A DNA stretch of 64,000 nt, from NCBI GenBank assembly GCA_018669475.1, contig JABHCC010000142.1:1-64000 (forward strand), given 5' to 3'. This document shows positions 15,934 to 25,675 of the stretch, piece after piece (the first letter of the stretch is position 1; each line of letters starts with the position of its first letter). The DNA is from Bacteroidota bacterium (GTDB lineage: Bacteria > Bacteroidota > Bacteroidia > Bacteroidales > UBA12481). The translations under genes and the position numbers were made by a program. Under the pieces are notes generated by a model. The model was not told where the DNA came from, made no database searches, and worked only from the letters and a program-made list of their open reading frames with translations.

Positions 15934-17010
15934 TCAATTTACATCCGATGCTTTCAGCCTTTCAGCATTCTCAGCAATGATTAGTTTGTCAATTATCTCC
16001 TGAATATTCCCATCTAAAATTGATGGCAGATTATACAAAGTTAAGGCAATTCTGTGGTCCGTTACACGTCCCTGCGGATAATTATATGTTCTAATCTTTG
16101 CTGAACGGTCTCCGCTTGAAACCATAGTCTTACGCTTACTGGTAATATCATCAAGATACTTCTGATACTCAAGATTGTACAATCTTGTCCTTAGCTCAGC
16201 CATAGCCTTGTCTTTATTTTTAATCTGGGATTTCTGATCCTGGCATGTAACAACAATACCTGAGGGTTCATGAGTTAAGCGAACAGCTGAGTATGTGGTG
16301 TTAACAGATTGCCCTCCTGGTCCGGATGAACAGAAAGTATCAACCCGGATATCACTTGGAATTAACTCAACATCAAATTCCTCAGCTTCGGGAAGTACAG
16401 CTACAGATGAAGCTGAAGTATGTACCCGTCCCTGAGTTTCAGTTTGAGGTACACGCTGAACTCTGTGAACCCCTGACTCATATTTCATAATACCATAAAC
16501 ACCTTGCCCTGATATTTTCAAAATAATTTCTTTATATCCTCCTGAGGTACCTTCTGTATTGGAGTTCAGATTCATTTTCCATCCTTTTGAATCACAGAAC
16601 TTTGTGTACATTCGATACAAATCTCCTGCAAAAATACTGGCCTCATCCCCTCCTGCTCCTGCCCTGATCTCTATAATAGCATTCTTCCCATCTTCAGGAT
16701 CCTCAGGTAATAGTAAGAACTTAATCTCCTCATCCATCTCATTTCTGCGCTGAATAAGCTCATCAAGTTCTGCTTTGGCCATTTCCCGCATCTCAGCATC
16801 CTTCTCCTTCTCGAGCAGGGCCTTTGTTGAACTAATATTGCTTATCACGTTATCATATTCATTGTAAGCTTCTACGATAGGTTCCAGCAGCTTATATTCT
16901 TTATTAAGTTTGATATAGCGCTTCATATCATTAATCACATCCGGATCAGTAATTAATCTACCAACTTCTTCAAATCGATCTGCAACGCCTTTTAATTTTT
17001 CTAGTAACAT
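15934..17010 (-). CDS. prfA: peptide chain release factor 1
   Basis: 358 residues, standard length. The peptidyl-tRNA hydrolysis motif GGQ is in [17 protein letters not shown]. The codon-recognition tripeptide is P-Q-T in [12 protein letters not shown], the PxT form of RF1 rather than the SPF form of RF2, so it reads UAA and [22 protein letters not shown] and [13 protein letters not shown] are further signatures. Placed between purM and pyrF on the minus strand, with the purM gene about 100 bases upstream. Confidence 0.96.
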   Translation of the reverse strand: MLLEKLKGVADRFEEVGRLITDPDVINDMKRYIKLNKEYKLLEPIVEAYNEYDNVISNISSTKALLEKEKDAEMREMAKAELDELIQRRNEMDEEIKFLLLPEDPEDGKNAIIEIRAGAGGDEASIFAGDLYRMYTKFCDSKGWKMNLNSNTEGTSGGYKEIILKISGQGVYGIMKYESGVHRVQRVPQTETQGRVHTSASSVAVLPEAEEFDVELIPSDIRVDTFCSSGPGGQSVNTTYSAVRLTHEPSGIVVTCQDQKSQIKNKDKAMAELRTRLYNLEYQKYLDDITSKRKTMVSSGDRSAKIRTYNYPQGRVTDHRIALTLYNLPSILDGNIQEIIDKLIIAENAERLKASDVN

Positions 17011-17117
17011 GGATTTCCTTTTTTGAATCTGTGATTCGATAATTCTTTAATTAGCTCTGTTCTGGTTTACCCCGGGCACGCTTGCCTGTGGAGCAACATA
17101 ATAGGTTATAAATGAAG

Positions 17118-18287
17118 CTAATAAAAAAAGTCTCCTTCGTCTGTACGAATCGTTAGTTTTTTCTCATTGGATGGTTCACAATGTCCAATAATCTTTGCAT
17201 CCAGGTTGAATGCCGAGCATATGTCAATAATCGTTGATGAATATTTCTCAGGAAGGTATATCTCGAACCTGTGTCCCATATTAAATACCTTGTACATTTC
17301 CTGCCATTCAGTACCAGATTGCTCCTGAATAATTCTGAACAATGGGGGTATTGAGAATAAATCGTCTTTTATTATGTGCAAATCATTCACAAAGTTCAGA
17401 ACTTTTGTCTGGGCCCCTCCTGAGCAGTGAATTAAGCCATGGATTTCCTGCCGGATTTCTTGCAATACCTTCCGGATAACAGGCGCATAGGTTCTGGTAG
17501 GTGATAACACGAGTTTCCCAGCATCCAGTCCAAGCTCTGCTATAGCATCAGTCAGCTTCATGCCACCTGAATAAACCAGATCTTCAGGCACCTCAGGATC
17601 ATAAGATTCAGGATACTTATCAGCCAGGTAATGTGCAAATACATCATGTCTTGCCGAAGTTAAGCCATTGCTTCCCATTCCGCCGTTATAAGCATCTTCC
17701 CAGGTGGTTTGTCCTGATGAGGATAAACCAACAATAATGTCACCTGCCTGAATATTATCATTAGCTATCACTTCAGCTCTTGGCATACGGGCTGTCACCG
17801 TTGAATCAACAATAATTGTTCTTACCAGATCTCCTACATCAGCTGTTTCACCTCCGGTGAAGACCATATTAAAGCCCAATTCATTGAACTGTTCTATAAC
17901 TTCAGCCGTTCCATTGATTACTGCGGATATTACTTCTCCAGGGATTTTGTTTTTGTTTCTTCCTATGGTTGATGACAGCAAGACATTATCAGTTACCCCA
18001 ATGCACAATAAGTCATCAGTATTCATTACAATGGCATCCTGGGCAATCCCTTTCCAAACAGATAAATCTCCGGTTTCTTTCCAATAAAGGTATGCCAAAG
18101 CAGATTTTGTACCTGCCCCATCAGCATGCATAATATTGCAATACCTGGAATCATTGGCCAGAATATCCGGAATTATTTTGCAAAAGGCATTTGGATATAA
18201 TCCTTTATCAAGGTGCTCAATGGCGGCATGTACATCTTCCTTTGATGCCGAAACCCCTCGTTGTTTATACCTGGAACTTTGTGCCAT
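17118..18287 (-). CDS. purM: phosphoribosylformylglycinamidine cyclo-ligase (AIR synthase)
   Basis: 389 residues from the ATG at 18287; the upstream TTG lies in the promoter. It is the longer Bacteroidota form. Landmarks: YKQRGVSASKEDVHAAI, HADGAGTKSALAYLYW, DLLCIGVTDNVLLSS, MVFTGGETADVGDLV and the C-terminal GGAQTKVLNF and VFNMGHRFEIYLP. It closes the imidazole ring in purine synthesis using ATP. The -7 box is only about 10 bases before the start, implying a very short or absent leader. Next to prfA and pyrF, so purine and pyrimidine genes are neighbours here. Confidence 0.95.
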   Translation of the reverse strand: MAQSSRYKQRGVSASKEDVHAAIEHLDKGLYPNAFCKIIPDILANDSRYCNIMHADGAGTKSALAYLYWKETGDLSVWKGIAQDAIVMNTDDLLCIGVTDNVLLSSTIGRNKNKIPGEVISAVINGTAEVIEQFNELGFNMVFTGGETADVGDLVRTIIVDSTVTARMPRAEVIANDNIQAGDIIVGLSSSGQTTWEDAYNGGMGSNGLTSARHDVFAHYLADKYPESYDPEVPEDLVYSGGMKLTDAIAELGLDAGKLVLSPTRTYAPVIRKVLQEIRQEIHGLIHCSGGAQTKVLNFVNDLHIIKDDLFSIPPLFRIIQEQSGTEWQEMYKVFNMGHRFEIYLPEKYSSTIIDICSAFNLDAKIIGHCEPSNEKKLTIRTDEGDFFY

Positions 18288-18296
18288 AACGGGGGG

Positions 18297-18304
18297 CAAA
18301 GGTA
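18297..18304 (-). promoter_or_regulatory. -7 box before purM
   Basis: TACCTTTG within the 15-base word GGCAAAGGTACTAAT, identical to the rpsO promoter core at 7733-7747. No correctly spaced TTG is seen; the upstream part lies in the 3' end of the PorE-like gene. The expected transcription start is within a few bases of the purM ATG. Confidence 0.5.
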
Positions 18305-18310
18305 CTAATT

Positions 18311-20476
18311 TTAGGGCAGTTTTTTTATGGTCTCAATTTTCCCGATCTTTTCCTTTGCAGCTGCCTTTCGCATCTTATTAACCTCTGCGTCGATTCCGGT
18401 GCCTTGTTTTCTCCCACCTCTGTTCAATTCCTTCTGTCCCATCTCAAGTATCTGTTGATCAAGGTCCATTCCATCATTTAGTTTATCACGAGGAACGTAG
18501 TCGGTACTGAGAACCCTGAATTCAGTACGCCGGTTAATCTGATGGGCTATCTCCTGATTATCATTATTTTCCAGAGCTTCGATAAACTCTTTGCTCAATG
18601 TGTCACCCGCAACAATGAAATCATATTCTTCAGCCATAAGCTCATCAATACTACGGGGCAATTCGGGACCATATCCTCTGGCTTTCAAGCGATCGCCTTC
18701 GATATCTTTTGACATAAGATAATCGACTACTGACTGAGCCCTCCTTTGTGAAAGCTCAAGATTTGACATTGTACTGAATGGTCTTACATCAGTGTGTGAC
18801 ATTAATTCAATAGTAATATTCGGATTATCTTCAAGGGTTTCAACTAAATCGTCAAGCGCAACCAGTGATTCAGGTCTCAAATCCCATTTGGCCAGATCAT
18901 ATAGAATATTGGGCAATTCCACTGGTTTCTCAATCGGGGCCATCACAAGGCTGACTTCAAAATTACGGCTATCAGGAATACCCATGGTTGTTTCTCTGAA
19001 TTTTCCATTCAAGAATCCCCGCTTGAGAGAAACCAGGATATAATCAGTTTCTGGCTTAAGATTAAAGCTAAATATCCCGGTAGAGTCAGTTATATATTCA
19101 AGGTTTGTACCCTCACTACCAATCAGCCTTACATTCACTGAATCGATGGGTAGTTGGTCATTCTCATTCAACACTACTCCGGAAACTGAAAAACGCTTTA
19201 CGGGCAGAACAAAAGAATATATATCATCACCACCCCGACCACCCTCATCCCTGCTGGATGTAAAATAGCCTTGCTTATCTTGTTTCTGAAAAACGATTCC
19301 AAAATCATCTGCCTCAGAATTGAGAGGGACTTTCATATTCTCAACAATCCATTTTCCATCGGGCTGCAGCCTGGATTCAAAAATATCAAGTCCGCCTAAA
19401 CCTAAGTGTCCGTTACTTGAGAAATAAAATAAAGAATCATTCTTAAAGTATGGAAACATTTCATCACCTGAAGAATTGACTATTTCGCCCATATTATCTG
19501 GCACTCCCCAGTTTCCCGATGCGCTTTCACGACTAACTTTCCAAATATCTTTTCCACCATATCCTCCATATAAATTCGAAACGAAAAGCATTGTAAGTTC
19601 ATCCTCAGAGAGGCTGGGATGAGCAATAACAACACTATCGTGAGCAAGTGGAAAAGCTGTTGGCTCAGACCAGGCAGATCCAGCCTTTGTTGACATCATT
19701 ATCTGACATCCCAATTCCTCGACTTTGTCGAATCTGCAGCGGGTAAAATAAATTCGGTTACCATCAGATGAAACCCAGGGTACTCCATCGTCATACATTG
19801 AGCTAATCACCCTATCCATTGGTACAGGCACCGACCATTTCTGCTTATTATCCAGTCGGGTAAAAAATATGTCAGTAAAGCTCTCTCCGGTTGCCCCGTG
19901 CAACTTGTTTCCTTCTGCCCCTTCACGTGAGCTGGTAATATACAACTCACGATAATCTCCACTACCAAAATATGGAGCGAAGTCATTCTCTCTGGTATTA
20001 AAATCACGAATATTCTCGATCTCATAACGGGTGGGGTTCTCCTTCCATATTAGCATTGAATCGCAACCCTGGTAGGCAAACTGGGCAAGCTGATCCTCTG
20101 GTTTTTCAGTCAGATAAGCTTCATATTCTTCCTTGGCTTCTTTCAGTTCACCATTCATTTTCAGCATCTCCGCATAATAGAAGTGCACCATCGGATCAGG
20201 GTAATTACGCTTCAATACGCGGTAATACTGGGCTTTTGCTCTGGTTACCTGCTTAGTTAGTCTGTAGCAATGGCCCAGTTTATAACTAATCTCTGTTTTA
20301 CGCAGACGATCTTTCTCCTTTTTGTAGGCTTTCTTGTATTTATCTATGGCATTATAATACTCGCCAATTTCAAAAGTCTTGTCAGCCATAGCAACCAGAT
20401 CCCGGCGTTGTGCATGCAATGGATTGGTAAATACAGCAATAAACAAGACTAACAGTGTGATTCTTAGCACCTTCAT
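18311..20476 (-). CDS. PorE-like TPR/beta-propeller/CRD/OmpA envelope protein
   Basis: 721 residues. A signal peptide ends at LHAQ. The order is: TPR-like helices (about 30-140; EIGEYYNAIDKYKKAY, YAEMLKMNGELKEAKEEYEAYL), a PD40/WD40-like propeller (about 165-430; FAPYFGSGDYRELYITSSR, FYFSSNGHLGLGGLDIFES), a carboxypeptidase regulatory-like domain (about 435-530), and an OmpA C-terminal domain (about 540-700; SHTDVRPFSTMSNLELSQRR, ARGYG). This four-part order is that of PorE, a peptidoglycan-linked T9SS component. T9SS cargo is encoded elsewhere in the window, which fits. PorE homologues have many paralogues, so the exact role is inferred. Confidence 0.83.
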   Translation of the reverse strand: MKVLRITLLVLFIAVFTNPLHAQRRDLVAMADKTFEIGEYYNAIDKYKKAYKKEKDRLRKTEISYKLGHCYRLTKQVTRAKAQYYRVLKRNYPDPMVHFYYAEMLKMNGELKEAKEEYEAYLTEKPEDQLAQFAYQGCDSMLIWKENPTRYEIENIRDFNTRENDFAPYFGSGDYRELYITSSREGAEGNKLHGATGESFTDIFFTRLDNKQKWSVPVPMDRVISSMYDDGVPWVSSDGNRIYFTRCRFDKVEELGCQIMMSTKAGSAWSEPTAFPLAHDSVVIAHPSLSEDELTMLFVSNLYGGYGGKDIWKVSRESASGNWGVPDNMGEIVNSSGDEMFPYFKNDSLFYFSSNGHLGLGGLDIFESRLQPDGKWIVENMKVPLNSEADDFGIVFQKQDKQGYFTSSRDEGGRGGDDIYSFVLPVKRFSVSGVVLNENDQLPIDSVNVRLIGSEGTNLEYITDSTGIFSFNLKPETDYILVSLKRGFLNGKFRETTMGIPDSRNFEVSLVMAPIEKPVELPNILYDLAKWDLRPESLVALDDLVETLEDNPNITIELMSHTDVRPFSTMSNLELSQRRAQSVVDYLMSKDIEGDRLKARGYGPELPRSIDELMAEEYDFIVAGDTLSKEFIEALENNDNQEIAHQINRRTEFRVLSTDYVPRDKLNDGMDLDQQILEMGQKELNRGGRKQGTGIDAEVNKMRKAAAKEKIGKIETIKKLP

Positions 20477-20591
20477 ACTTAATTTTTTTCAGCTGACTGC
20501 AGGTAAAAATAGGCAATATTTGCCTCAATTAAAATAGTAACGAGACAAATACCACCTATCGTATATTAAGGTCTTACTTGTTTACAACAAT

Positions 20592-22781
20592 TTATCGGGC
20601 ATACAACAACTCCCTGTATTTAGGCAATGGCCACAAATCATCATCAACAATCAATTCAAGCTTATCTATATGGTAGCGAATCCTGTCAAGAAATGGTTTC
20701 ACCTGGATTGAATATGCGTTTGCTTTATCACGAATATTTTCAATCTTGTTAGCCTTTTTCCTTTCCCCCACCATTTCATCGACCAATTCCTGAATAAGGG
20801 CCTTATGCTTAGATATTCTCTTTATGGCATTAAGCTGGTGACCGGCTGCATCTCCAAACTCACTTGCTGGAAGTATATCCTTTAATCCTTTAACATTTTC
20901 AATCAAGCGATTTTGATATCTGATAACAGTTGGAACAATATGATTAACTGCAAGATCACCAAGAACCCGGGCTTCAATCTGAATCTTCTTTGTATACGTT
21001 TCTAGACGAATATCATACCTGGCATCCAGTTCTCTGGCACTCAACACATTTTTTCCGGCCAGCAAAGCAATCGACTTAGGTGAGATATATGCTTTTAAGG
21101 CTTCCGGTGCTTCTTTCACATTAGTCAGACCGCGACTCAGAGCTTCTTCTACCCACTCATCACTATATCCATTTCCTTCGAACAAAATGCGCTTAGATGC
21201 AATTATATATTTTCGTAGTATTTTAAAAATTGCCTCATCCTTTTTCAATCCCGTAGAGATCAGTTTATCAACAGCGATTTTGAACTCCTCGAGTTGATTA
21301 GCAACTGCTGTATTTAAGACAGTCATAGGAGCAGCACAATTGGTTGTTGACCCTACCGCTCTGAATTCAAATCGATTCCCGGTAAATGCGAATGGTGAAG
21401 TCCTATTTCGATCGGTATTGTCAAGGAGAATTTCAGGAATTTTACCTATATCCAGCTTGAGCTCGGTTTTTTCATCCGGAGTCATCTTCTTTTGTGTGAC
21501 CTTCGATTCAATATCCTTCAGCACCTTGGTTATCTGTTTACCCAGAAAAACTGAAATAATTGCTGGTGGTGCCTCGTTGGCTCCCAATCTGTGTTCATTA
21601 CCTGCTGATACGATACTGGCCCTTAAGAGCTCAGAATGATCATGTACGGCTTTCATTGTATTAATCAGGAAAGTAAGGAATTGCAAATTTGTTTTAGGTG
21701 TTGTTCCTGGTGACAGAATATTTACACCTGTATTGGATAACAATGACCAATTATTATGCTTACCACTACCATTTACTCCCTTATATGGCTTCTCATGAAG
21801 CAATACTCTGAATTTATGATGGCGTGCAACACGTTTCATCACATCCATCAATAATTGATTATGATCAACCGCCAGGTTTGCCTCTTCAAAAACAGGAGCA
21901 CATTCAAACTGATTCGGAGCAACTTCATTATGACGGGTCCGTAGAGGAATCCCAAGCTTATAACACTCATTCTCAAAGTCTTTCATAAATGCCACAACCC
22001 TCTCAGGAATTGAACCAAAATAATGATCCTCTAATTGCTGATCTTTTGCTGAGGCATGTCCCATGAGTGTCCGGTCAGCTAATACCAAATCGGGTCTGGC
22101 ATAATAAAGTGCTTCATCAACAAGGAAATACTCTTGCTCCCAACCCAAAGTACTAATTACCTTCGAAACGTCTTTATCAAAATACTGACAAACCTTAACC
22201 GCCGCCTTGTCCAAAATAAATAGCGACTTTAATAAAGGTGTTTTATAATCAAGAGCTTCACCGGTGTAAGAGATAAATACCGTGGGTATACAGAGTGTTT
22301 TATCAACAATAAATGCAGGTGATGATGGATCCCAGGCTGAATAACCACGTGCTTCAAATGTGTTTCTTATTCCCCCACTTGGCAAGGATGAAGCATCCGG
22401 CTCTTGCTGAATCAGCTCATTTCCACTGAAATGCTCGAACACATTTCCGTCAGAAGTAGGTTCAAAGAAGGCATCGTGTTTCTCTGCTGTTGATCCGTTC
22501 AGAGGATGAAACCAATGAGTATAATGAGTTGCCCCTCTTTCCATTGCCCATGCCTTCATAGCAGAAGCAACAGCATCGGCAACTTTGCGGTCAATGTGTC
22601 CCCAGGTGTCAATAGCCTTTTTTACATTTTGAAATGCTTCTAAAGGCAAGTATTTCTTCATAGTATCCAGATCCAGAGTATTAACTCCGTAAAACTCAGA
22701 AACTTTATCTGAGGGAGCCGGAACAACAATCGCCGGACGGTTAAATAACTCCTGCATGGCAGCGAATCGATAAGTTGACAT
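20592..22781 (-). CDS. glnN: glutamine synthetase type III
   Basis: 729 residues, the size of GSIII and far longer than GSI. Signatures are THWFHPLNGSTAEKHDAF near the N-terminus, the catalytic stretch LGWEQEYFLVDEALYY, RHNEVAPNQFECAPVFEEANLAVDHNQ, and the ATP/Glu-binding NGSGKHNNWSLLSNTG, plus NRTSPFAFTGNRFEFRAVGS. It makes glutamine from glutamate, ammonia and ATP as a dodecamer and is a main ammonium-assimilating enzyme of Bacteroidota. Monocistronic. A TACTTTTG -7 box at 22885-22892 is preceded by an unusual G-rich tract. Confidence 0.97.
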   Translation of the reverse strand: MSTYRFAAMQELFNRPAIVVPAPSDKVSEFYGVNTLDLDTMKKYLPLEAFQNVKKAIDTWGHIDRKVADAVASAMKAWAMERGATHYTHWFHPLNGSTAEKHDAFFEPTSDGNVFEHFSGNELIQQEPDASSLPSGGIRNTFEARGYSAWDPSSPAFIVDKTLCIPTVFISYTGEALDYKTPLLKSLFILDKAAVKVCQYFDKDVSKVISTLGWEQEYFLVDEALYYARPDLVLADRTLMGHASAKDQQLEDHYFGSIPERVVAFMKDFENECYKLGIPLRTRHNEVAPNQFECAPVFEEANLAVDHNQLLMDVMKRVARHHKFRVLLHEKPYKGVNGSGKHNNWSLLSNTGVNILSPGTTPKTNLQFLTFLINTMKAVHDHSELLRASIVSAGNEHRLGANEAPPAIISVFLGKQITKVLKDIESKVTQKKMTPDEKTELKLDIGKIPEILLDNTDRNRTSPFAFTGNRFEFRAVGSTTNCAAPMTVLNTAVANQLEEFKIAVDKLISTGLKKDEAIFKILRKYIIASKRILFEGNGYSDEWVEEALSRGLTNVKEAPEALKAYISPKSIALLAGKNVLSARELDARYDIRLETYTKKIQIEARVLGDLAVNHIVPTVIRYQNRLIENVKGLKDILPASEFGDAAGHQLNAIKRISKHKALIQELVDEMVGERKKANKIENIRDKANAYSIQVKPFLDRIRYHIDKLELIVDDDLWPLPKYRELLYAR

Positions 22782-22884
22782 TGGAATTTTTGTTAAGTTA
22801 ATTAATCGATGGAAAATAAGTAAGGGTCATTATTATTTTGCTATTTTATTTCAATGCCCCCCTAATTTTAACACATATTCTTTG

Positions 22885-22892
22885 CAAAAGTA
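22885..22892 (-). promoter_or_regulatory. -7 box of glnN
   Basis: TACTTTTG followed by C on the minus strand, about 105 bases before the glnN start. The -33 region falls in or near the G-run at 22910-22932 and no TTTG is present at normal spacing. Confidence 0.5.
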
Positions 22893-22909
22893 GGAATTTA
22901 TTCCAAACA

Positions 22910-22932
22910 CCCCCCCCTCAACACCCCACCCC
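22910..22932 (-). repeat. G-rich tract (G8 and two G4 runs) upstream of glnN
   Basis: On the minus strand the sequence reads GGGGTGGGGTGTTGAGGGGGGGG, with a further G6 at about 22856-22861. The pure G8 run is prone to slippage, and the runs have the composition of a possible G-quadruplex. It lies just upstream of the -7 box where the -33 element would be. Confidence 0.75.
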
Positions 22933-22957
22933 TTTATTAAATACTTATCAACCAATC

Positions 22958-22993
22958 AAAAAAAAGGCCAGTCTGATGACCGGCCTTTTTTTT
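22958..22993 (-). terminator. intrinsic terminator after the M20 dipeptidase gene
   Basis: The arms GGCCGGUC and GACUGGCC pair on the minus-strand RNA with one G-U wobble around AUCA, flanked by runs of eight A and eight T. The wobble forms only on the minus strand, which fits termination of the dipeptidase gene ending at 23010. Confidence 0.88.
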
Positions 22994-23009
22994 AAATAAC
23001 AATTATATT

Positions 23010-24377
23010 TTATTTCATCATCTCAGCATAGTGCTTGTAGAAATAAGTTATTGTTTCGATTCCTTTCAAGAAATTCCACACAGGATAATTCTCATTTGGA
23101 GAATGAATGGCATCTGATTCCAAGCCGAAGCCCATCAATATTGACTTAATTCCTAAGACTTCCTCAAAAGTTGAAATAATCGGAATACTTCCACCGCTCC
23201 TGACAGGAACAGGTCGTTTACCAAAGGCTTCAGTGTAGGCTTTGTCTGCTGCCAGATAAGCAGTTATTGTGGTTGGTGAAACATAGGCCGGTCCGCCATG
23301 TAGTGGAACAACATCAATTTTTATACTGTCTGGACTAATTGATTCCAAATGCTTTTTAACCAATTCAGCAATCTTTTCGTGATTTTGATCAGGCACCAAT
23401 CTGGTACTGATCTTTGCATAAGCCTTTGACGGAAGAACAGTTTTTGCACCTTCGCCAGTATATCCGCCCCAAATTCCACAAATATCAAAAGATGGCCTGA
23501 TACCAGTTCTTTCATTTGTGGAGAATCCTTTTTCACCAGCTACTGTATTTACATCTATCGCATTCTCATATTCCTTCAGATTAAAAGGAGCCTTTGCCAT
23601 AAATTCCCTTTCTTCAGCGCTAACCTCGATTACATCATCATAAAATCCGGGAATCGTAATTCGCTTATCTTCATCCTGCAAAGAAGCAAGCATCGTACAT
23701 AAAGCATTAACGGGATTATCAACTGCTCCTCCAAATAAGCCCGAGTGTAAATCTCGGTTCGGACCAGTTAATTCAACCTGAAGATATGTTAGTCCCCGCA
23801 AACCAGTAGTGATTGATGGTATATCCTGAGCAATCATTCCAGTATCGGAAACAAGAATCACATCTGCTTTGAGCATATCCTTGTTCTCCTTACAAAATTT
23901 CCCAAGGTTTGGTGATCCGATCTCCTCTTCTCCTTCAATCATAAATTTCACATTACAAGGCAGCTGATTGGTTTTTACCAAATATTCAAATGCTTTTGCA
24001 TGCATAAATCCCTGACCTTTATCGTCATCAGCTCCTCTGGCAAAAATTACACCATCTTTGATTACAGGTTCAAAAGGATCAGTTTCCCATAAATCGAGCG
24101 GATCAACCGGCATTACATCCATGTGTGCATACACCAGGACCGTGGGCAATTCCGGATCAATGATCTTTTCACCATAAGCAACCGGGTTACCATCTGTTTG
24201 ATAAACACTAGCATGATCTGCCCCAGCTGCTAAAAGCGCCTCTTTCCAATAATCAGCCGCCCGTTTCATGTCAGGCTTATGCTTTGACAATGAACTTATC
24301 GATGGAATACGAATCAATTCAAAAAGCTCCTCAAGGAAACGGTCCTTGTTTTGTTCTATGTAATCGTTAATGTGCAT
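23010..24377 (-). CDS. M20 family dipeptidase
   Basis: 455 residues, cytoplasmic (no signal). Zinc-site motifs in order: VYAHMDVMPVDP, RGADDDKGQGFMHAKA (bridging Asp), IEGEEEIGSPNLG (catalytic Glu and ligand Glu), VSDTG, and a C-terminal AIHSPNENYP with the last His ligand. The dimerisation domain insertion starts near GLRGLTYLQVELTGPNRDLHSG. It matches the PepV/CNDP-like branch that cleaves dipeptides. Its promoter is not obvious; a strong terminator follows. The gene upstream (24405) is 27 bases away and may be co-transcribed. Confidence 0.93.
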   Translation of the reverse strand: MHINDYIEQNKDRFLEELFELIRIPSISSLSKHKPDMKRAADYWKEALLAAGADHASVYQTDGNPVAYGEKIIDPELPTVLVYAHMDVMPVDPLDLWETDPFEPVIKDGVIFARGADDDKGQGFMHAKAFEYLVKTNQLPCNVKFMIEGEEEIGSPNLGKFCKENKDMLKADVILVSDTGMIAQDIPSITTGLRGLTYLQVELTGPNRDLHSGLFGGAVDNPVNALCTMLASLQDEDKRITIPGFYDDVIEVSAEEREFMAKAPFNLKEYENAIDVNTVAGEKGFSTNERTGIRPSFDICGIWGGYTGEGAKTVLPSKAYAKISTRLVPDQNHEKIAELVKKHLESISPDSIKIDVVPLHGGPAYVSPTTITAYLAADKAYTEAFGKRPVPVRSGGSIPIISTFEEVLGIKSILMGFGLESDAIHSPNENYPVWNFLKGIETITYFYKHYAEMMK

Positions 24378-24404
24378 GTTTTAAAATGTTATATGTGTTT
24401 TCAA

Positions 24405-25043
24405 TTAGTACTCTCTGACATAGGCAGTGGAAAAAAACAAATGAATCTGGGCTCCGCTGACTGTATAATACTTATTATAACTCCCGTATAAGGAGAGTCC
24501 GACTCCAATATCATAAAAAATCCGGTAGGTCATTTGAATTTCAGCAAACCCACCAAGAGCATTATAACCAAAAGCCCTGTTCTCTCCATCCTCTTCACTC
24601 CAGTCAATATAACTACCGTAAGCAAGTGAGGGACCAGCAAACAATCCAATATTATACCGTAAACCCTCGAATCTCTTTCCAGCTCCTAAATAAAGGTCAT
24701 TCTGCTTTTGATACGAGCGCCACCAAACCTGTATGTCAGATGAGGCATGATATCCAATAGTCAAACCAATATTATTAATAAAATGATGATATGAAATCAG
24801 CAAGTTCTGCTCAATTGTCGACTTCTTGTGATTCATACCCGCTCCATAAGCCAATGTAAGATAGGGACTGTTTTGCTTATAGATTTTCTCATTAAGAATA
24901 AACCGTCCGTCACGCAGGGGGAAAACAGTATCTTTACCGTGAACTCTATAGGCTTCTTCTTCAGCATCCTGTGCAAGGATGTTTCCGGACCAAAAGAAAG
25001 ACAGGGAAAATACAATTAGAAAAATTCTTTTCATTTCGTCCAT
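24405..25043 (-). CDS. putative outer-membrane beta-barrel protein
   Basis: 212 residues (or 209 from a second ATG at 25034). A signal peptide ending at NILAQ is followed by alternating hydrophobic/aromatic segments such as YLTLAYGAGMNHK, NIGLTIGYHASS, YNIGLFAGPSLAYGSY and YDIGVGLSLYGSYNKYY, the look of short transmembrane strands; the chain ends with an aromatic residue. No family could be named. Probably a small outer-membrane barrel. It sits between the DUF3109 and M20 dipeptidase genes on the same strand. Confidence 0.7.
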   Translation of the reverse strand: MDEMKRIFLIVFSLSFFWSGNILAQDAEEEAYRVHGKDTVFPLRDGRFILNEKIYKQNSPYLTLAYGAGMNHKKSTIEQNLLISYHHFINNIGLTIGYHASSDIQVWWRSYQKQNDLYLGAGKRFEGLRYNIGLFAGPSLAYGSYIDWSEEDGENRAFGYNALGGFAEIQMTYRIFYDIGVGLSLYGSYNKYYTVSGAQIHLFFSTAYVREY

Positions 25044-25081
25044 TTTAATATAATGTTAAACCTGATGTGAAGTTAATCATT

Positions 25082-25654
25082 TTAGTTTTCCAGTTCCAGG
25101 TTTTTTGCTGCATAATCGAGTTGGTCATACCAATCCTGACCATATGATCTGATTAGGGCATCCTTTACAAAAACATAAGCAGGCAAACCTAGCTTTTTGC
25201 CTTTTTCATTAGCTAACTTACAAATATCCCACTCATCAAAATTAACTGCATCGTAATGCTTATATTTTTTGATCCGAATTGGATACAGATGACATGACAA
25301 AGGCTTTAACCAGTCGATTACACCATCTCTGCCTGCCTGTTCAATTGCGCAAAGAGCTACACCATTCTCAAATACAACATAGGCACATTCCTCCTTATTA
25401 ACCAGAGGAGTTACCATGTCCTTATCTTCATCAATAAGATGCACTCCCAGTTTTTCAACGGCCTGTATCCCTTCAGGTCTCATGTATGGAACTATCGTAC
25501 TGTAGTCTCTTTCAAGGTTTTGAGATTCCTGCTCAGTCAGAGGGGCTCCACTGTCTCCGTATACACAACAAGCTCCTTTGCATGCAGCAAGATCACAGCA
25601 AAACTGCTTTGAAAGTACATCCAGACTTACGAGTGTTTTTCCTATCTCCAGCAC
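25082..25654 (-). CDS. DUF3109 family cysteine-rich protein
   Basis: 190 residues from a GTG start at 25654; the next residues LEIGKTLVSLDV fit the usual family N-terminus, so the GTG is preferred to internal codons. The diagnostic cysteine cluster is FCCDLAACKGACCVYGDSGAPL; later cysteines occur in EECAYV, ALCAIEQAG and LSCHLYPIRI. The pattern resembles YkgJ-type metal or iron-sulfur cluster binding, but the function is not established. 21 bases downstream of gpmI and probably in its transcript. Confidence 0.88.
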   Translation of the reverse strand: MLEIGKTLVSLDVLSKQFCCDLAACKGACCVYGDSGAPLTEQESQNLERDYSTIVPYMRPEGIQAVEKLGVHLIDEDKDMVTPLVNKEECAYVVFENGVALCAIEQAGRDGVIDWLKPLSCHLYPIRIKKYKHYDAVNFDEWDICKLANEKGKKLGLPAYVFVKDALIRSYGQDWYDQLDYAAKNLELEN

Positions 25655-25675
25655 AATATAATCTTTGTAGTATTA

